From positions 1-6,536 of the forward strand of contig CALIQO010000561.1 in assembly GCA_938044055.1 (NCBI GenBank): a stretch of DNA of 6,536 bases, read 5' to 3'. A model generated the notes under the pieces. It saw nothing but the letters and a program-made list of their open reading frames with translations. It had not been told where the DNA came from and did no database searches. Shown in pieces: positions 5,891 through 6,536 of the stretch. The stretch's first letter is position 1. The number at the start of each line of letters is the position of its first letter. Source of the DNA: an uncultured Saprospiraceae bacterium. Its GTDB lineage: Bacteria; Bacteroidota; Bacteroidia; Chitinophagales; Saprospiraceae. The position numbers and the translations under genes were made by a program.

Positions 5891-6536
5891 ATGAAATCGA
5901 TTGTTGTGATATTATTATTGATCCCTATGATTATGGAGGCTCAGATCAATGATGTAAAGCTATACATGTTCGGTCACAGTCTCTTAGACCATAGACCTCC
6001 AGCTATATCTACACCTAGTGATGAAACAACAGTAGCTCACTGGATGCACTTAATTGCCATTCATGAGTCTAAGGCTTATGAAGCTACAGGACAGTATGGC
6101 TTCCTGAGAAATCACGCTGATTTACCACCGACATCACAGTGGGGATACGATGTTGTAGCTTCTCCATGGGATGCCGATTTAGGAACGACGTTCGATGAGG
6201 TAGATTTTACTGCCGTTATCATCACTTCTGGCAATTTCGTTCAATGGCAACCGCCAGCTGCATTTTACTGGGATTCAACAACAGAATCTCCCTTAAGTGC
6301 AACCAGAACAATTGTCGATTGGGTAGATCAAGAAGAACCATCCGCTCTAATATATATCTATGAAAATTGGCCGGATATGGGTGGCTATCTCGGGAATGGA
6401 TTTCCTCCGACACCTCCAGAATTTTCTAATTACAATGCATATACCCTAGGAGATTTCCACGATTGGTTTTTAGAGTATCAAGACTCTTTATTGATTTCGC
6501 ATCCTGATGTAGAAGTTAGGATGATACCTGTAGGTC
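5891..6536 (+). CDS. Secreted SGNH-hydrolase-like protein, 3'-truncated by the window
   Basis: An open frame of 215 codons runs off the window end. The start is ATG at 5891, with an in-frame TAA at 5885-5887 just upstream. Residues 1-17 form a signal peptide (MKSIVV..., cleavage after MEA), so the protein is exported. Two features recall the SGNH/GDSL esterase fold: FGHSLLDH (27-34), where G28-H29-S30-L31 stands where GDSL block I carries the nucleophilic serine, and VIITSGNFVQW (109-119), resembling the strand and Asn block III. YIYENWPDMG (155-164) and DFHDWFLEYQ (188-197) look like conserved family stretches. The catalytic Asp/His block V would lie beyond the window, as would any C-terminal secretion-sorting (T9SS) domain. 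The substrate is unknown. The gene is divergent from the beta-barrel gene and has no link to the oxidase cluster. Confidence 0.75.
   Translation, partial: MKSIVVILLLIPMIMEAQINDVKLYMFGHSLLDHRPPAISTPSDETTVAHWMHLIAIHESKAYEATGQYGFLRNHADLPPTSQWGYDVVASPWDADLGTTFDEVDFTAVIITSGNFVQWQPPAAFYWDSTTESPLSATRTIVDWVDQEEPSALIYIYENWPDMGGYLGNGFPPTPPEFSNYNAYTLGDFHDWFLEYQDSLLISHPDVEVRMIPVG

Noticed and set aside
6222..6413. Minus-strand 63-codon frame opposite the SGNH-like gene
   Set aside because: The plus strand is open for 215 codons with a signal peptide and conserved-looking blocks, so the antisense frame is a shadow.

Overview
The window looks like a chromosomal segment of a Bacteroidota bacterium; class and genus cannot be fixed from this piece alone. 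The reasons are the AT-rich DNA, the near absence of Shine-Dalgarno sequences before starts, the gene order ctaD - cyoE - two subunit III genes - subunit IV - membrane assembly genes including DUF420, and a PorT-type outer-membrane beta-barrel protein. There is no sign of mobile DNA, CRISPR or RNA genes.

Region 1 (1-3465, + strand) is the distal part of a cytochrome c oxidase operon: the 3' end of ctaD (subunit I, cut by the window edge), heme O synthase (cyoE/ctaB), a short subunit III-family protein, a longer subunit III with a histidine-rich insertion, and the small subunit IV. Gaps between genes are 11-47 bases. The block closes with a clear rho-independent terminator at 3440-3465. CyoE farnesylates heme B, the first step toward the heme A used by subunit I. 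Subunits III and IV complete the membrane complex.

Region 2 (3466-5015, + strand) is a separate transcription unit behind a 234-base leader. It encodes a membrane-anchored, cysteine-free thioredoxin/SCO-like protein, an overlapping DUF420 membrane protein, and a small membrane protein with a CPMC motif predicted to lie in the periplasm. From position and family resemblance these are probably oxidase maturation or copper-handling factors, but this is inference. This trio is the least understood and most interesting part of the window.

Region 3 (4991-6536) holds a convergent minus-strand outer-membrane beta-barrel gene. Its probable terminator is embedded in the last codons of the CPMC gene. 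A 151-base gap follows, then a divergent, 3'-truncated plus-strand gene for a secreted SGNH-hydrolase-like protein with GHSL in place of GDSL.
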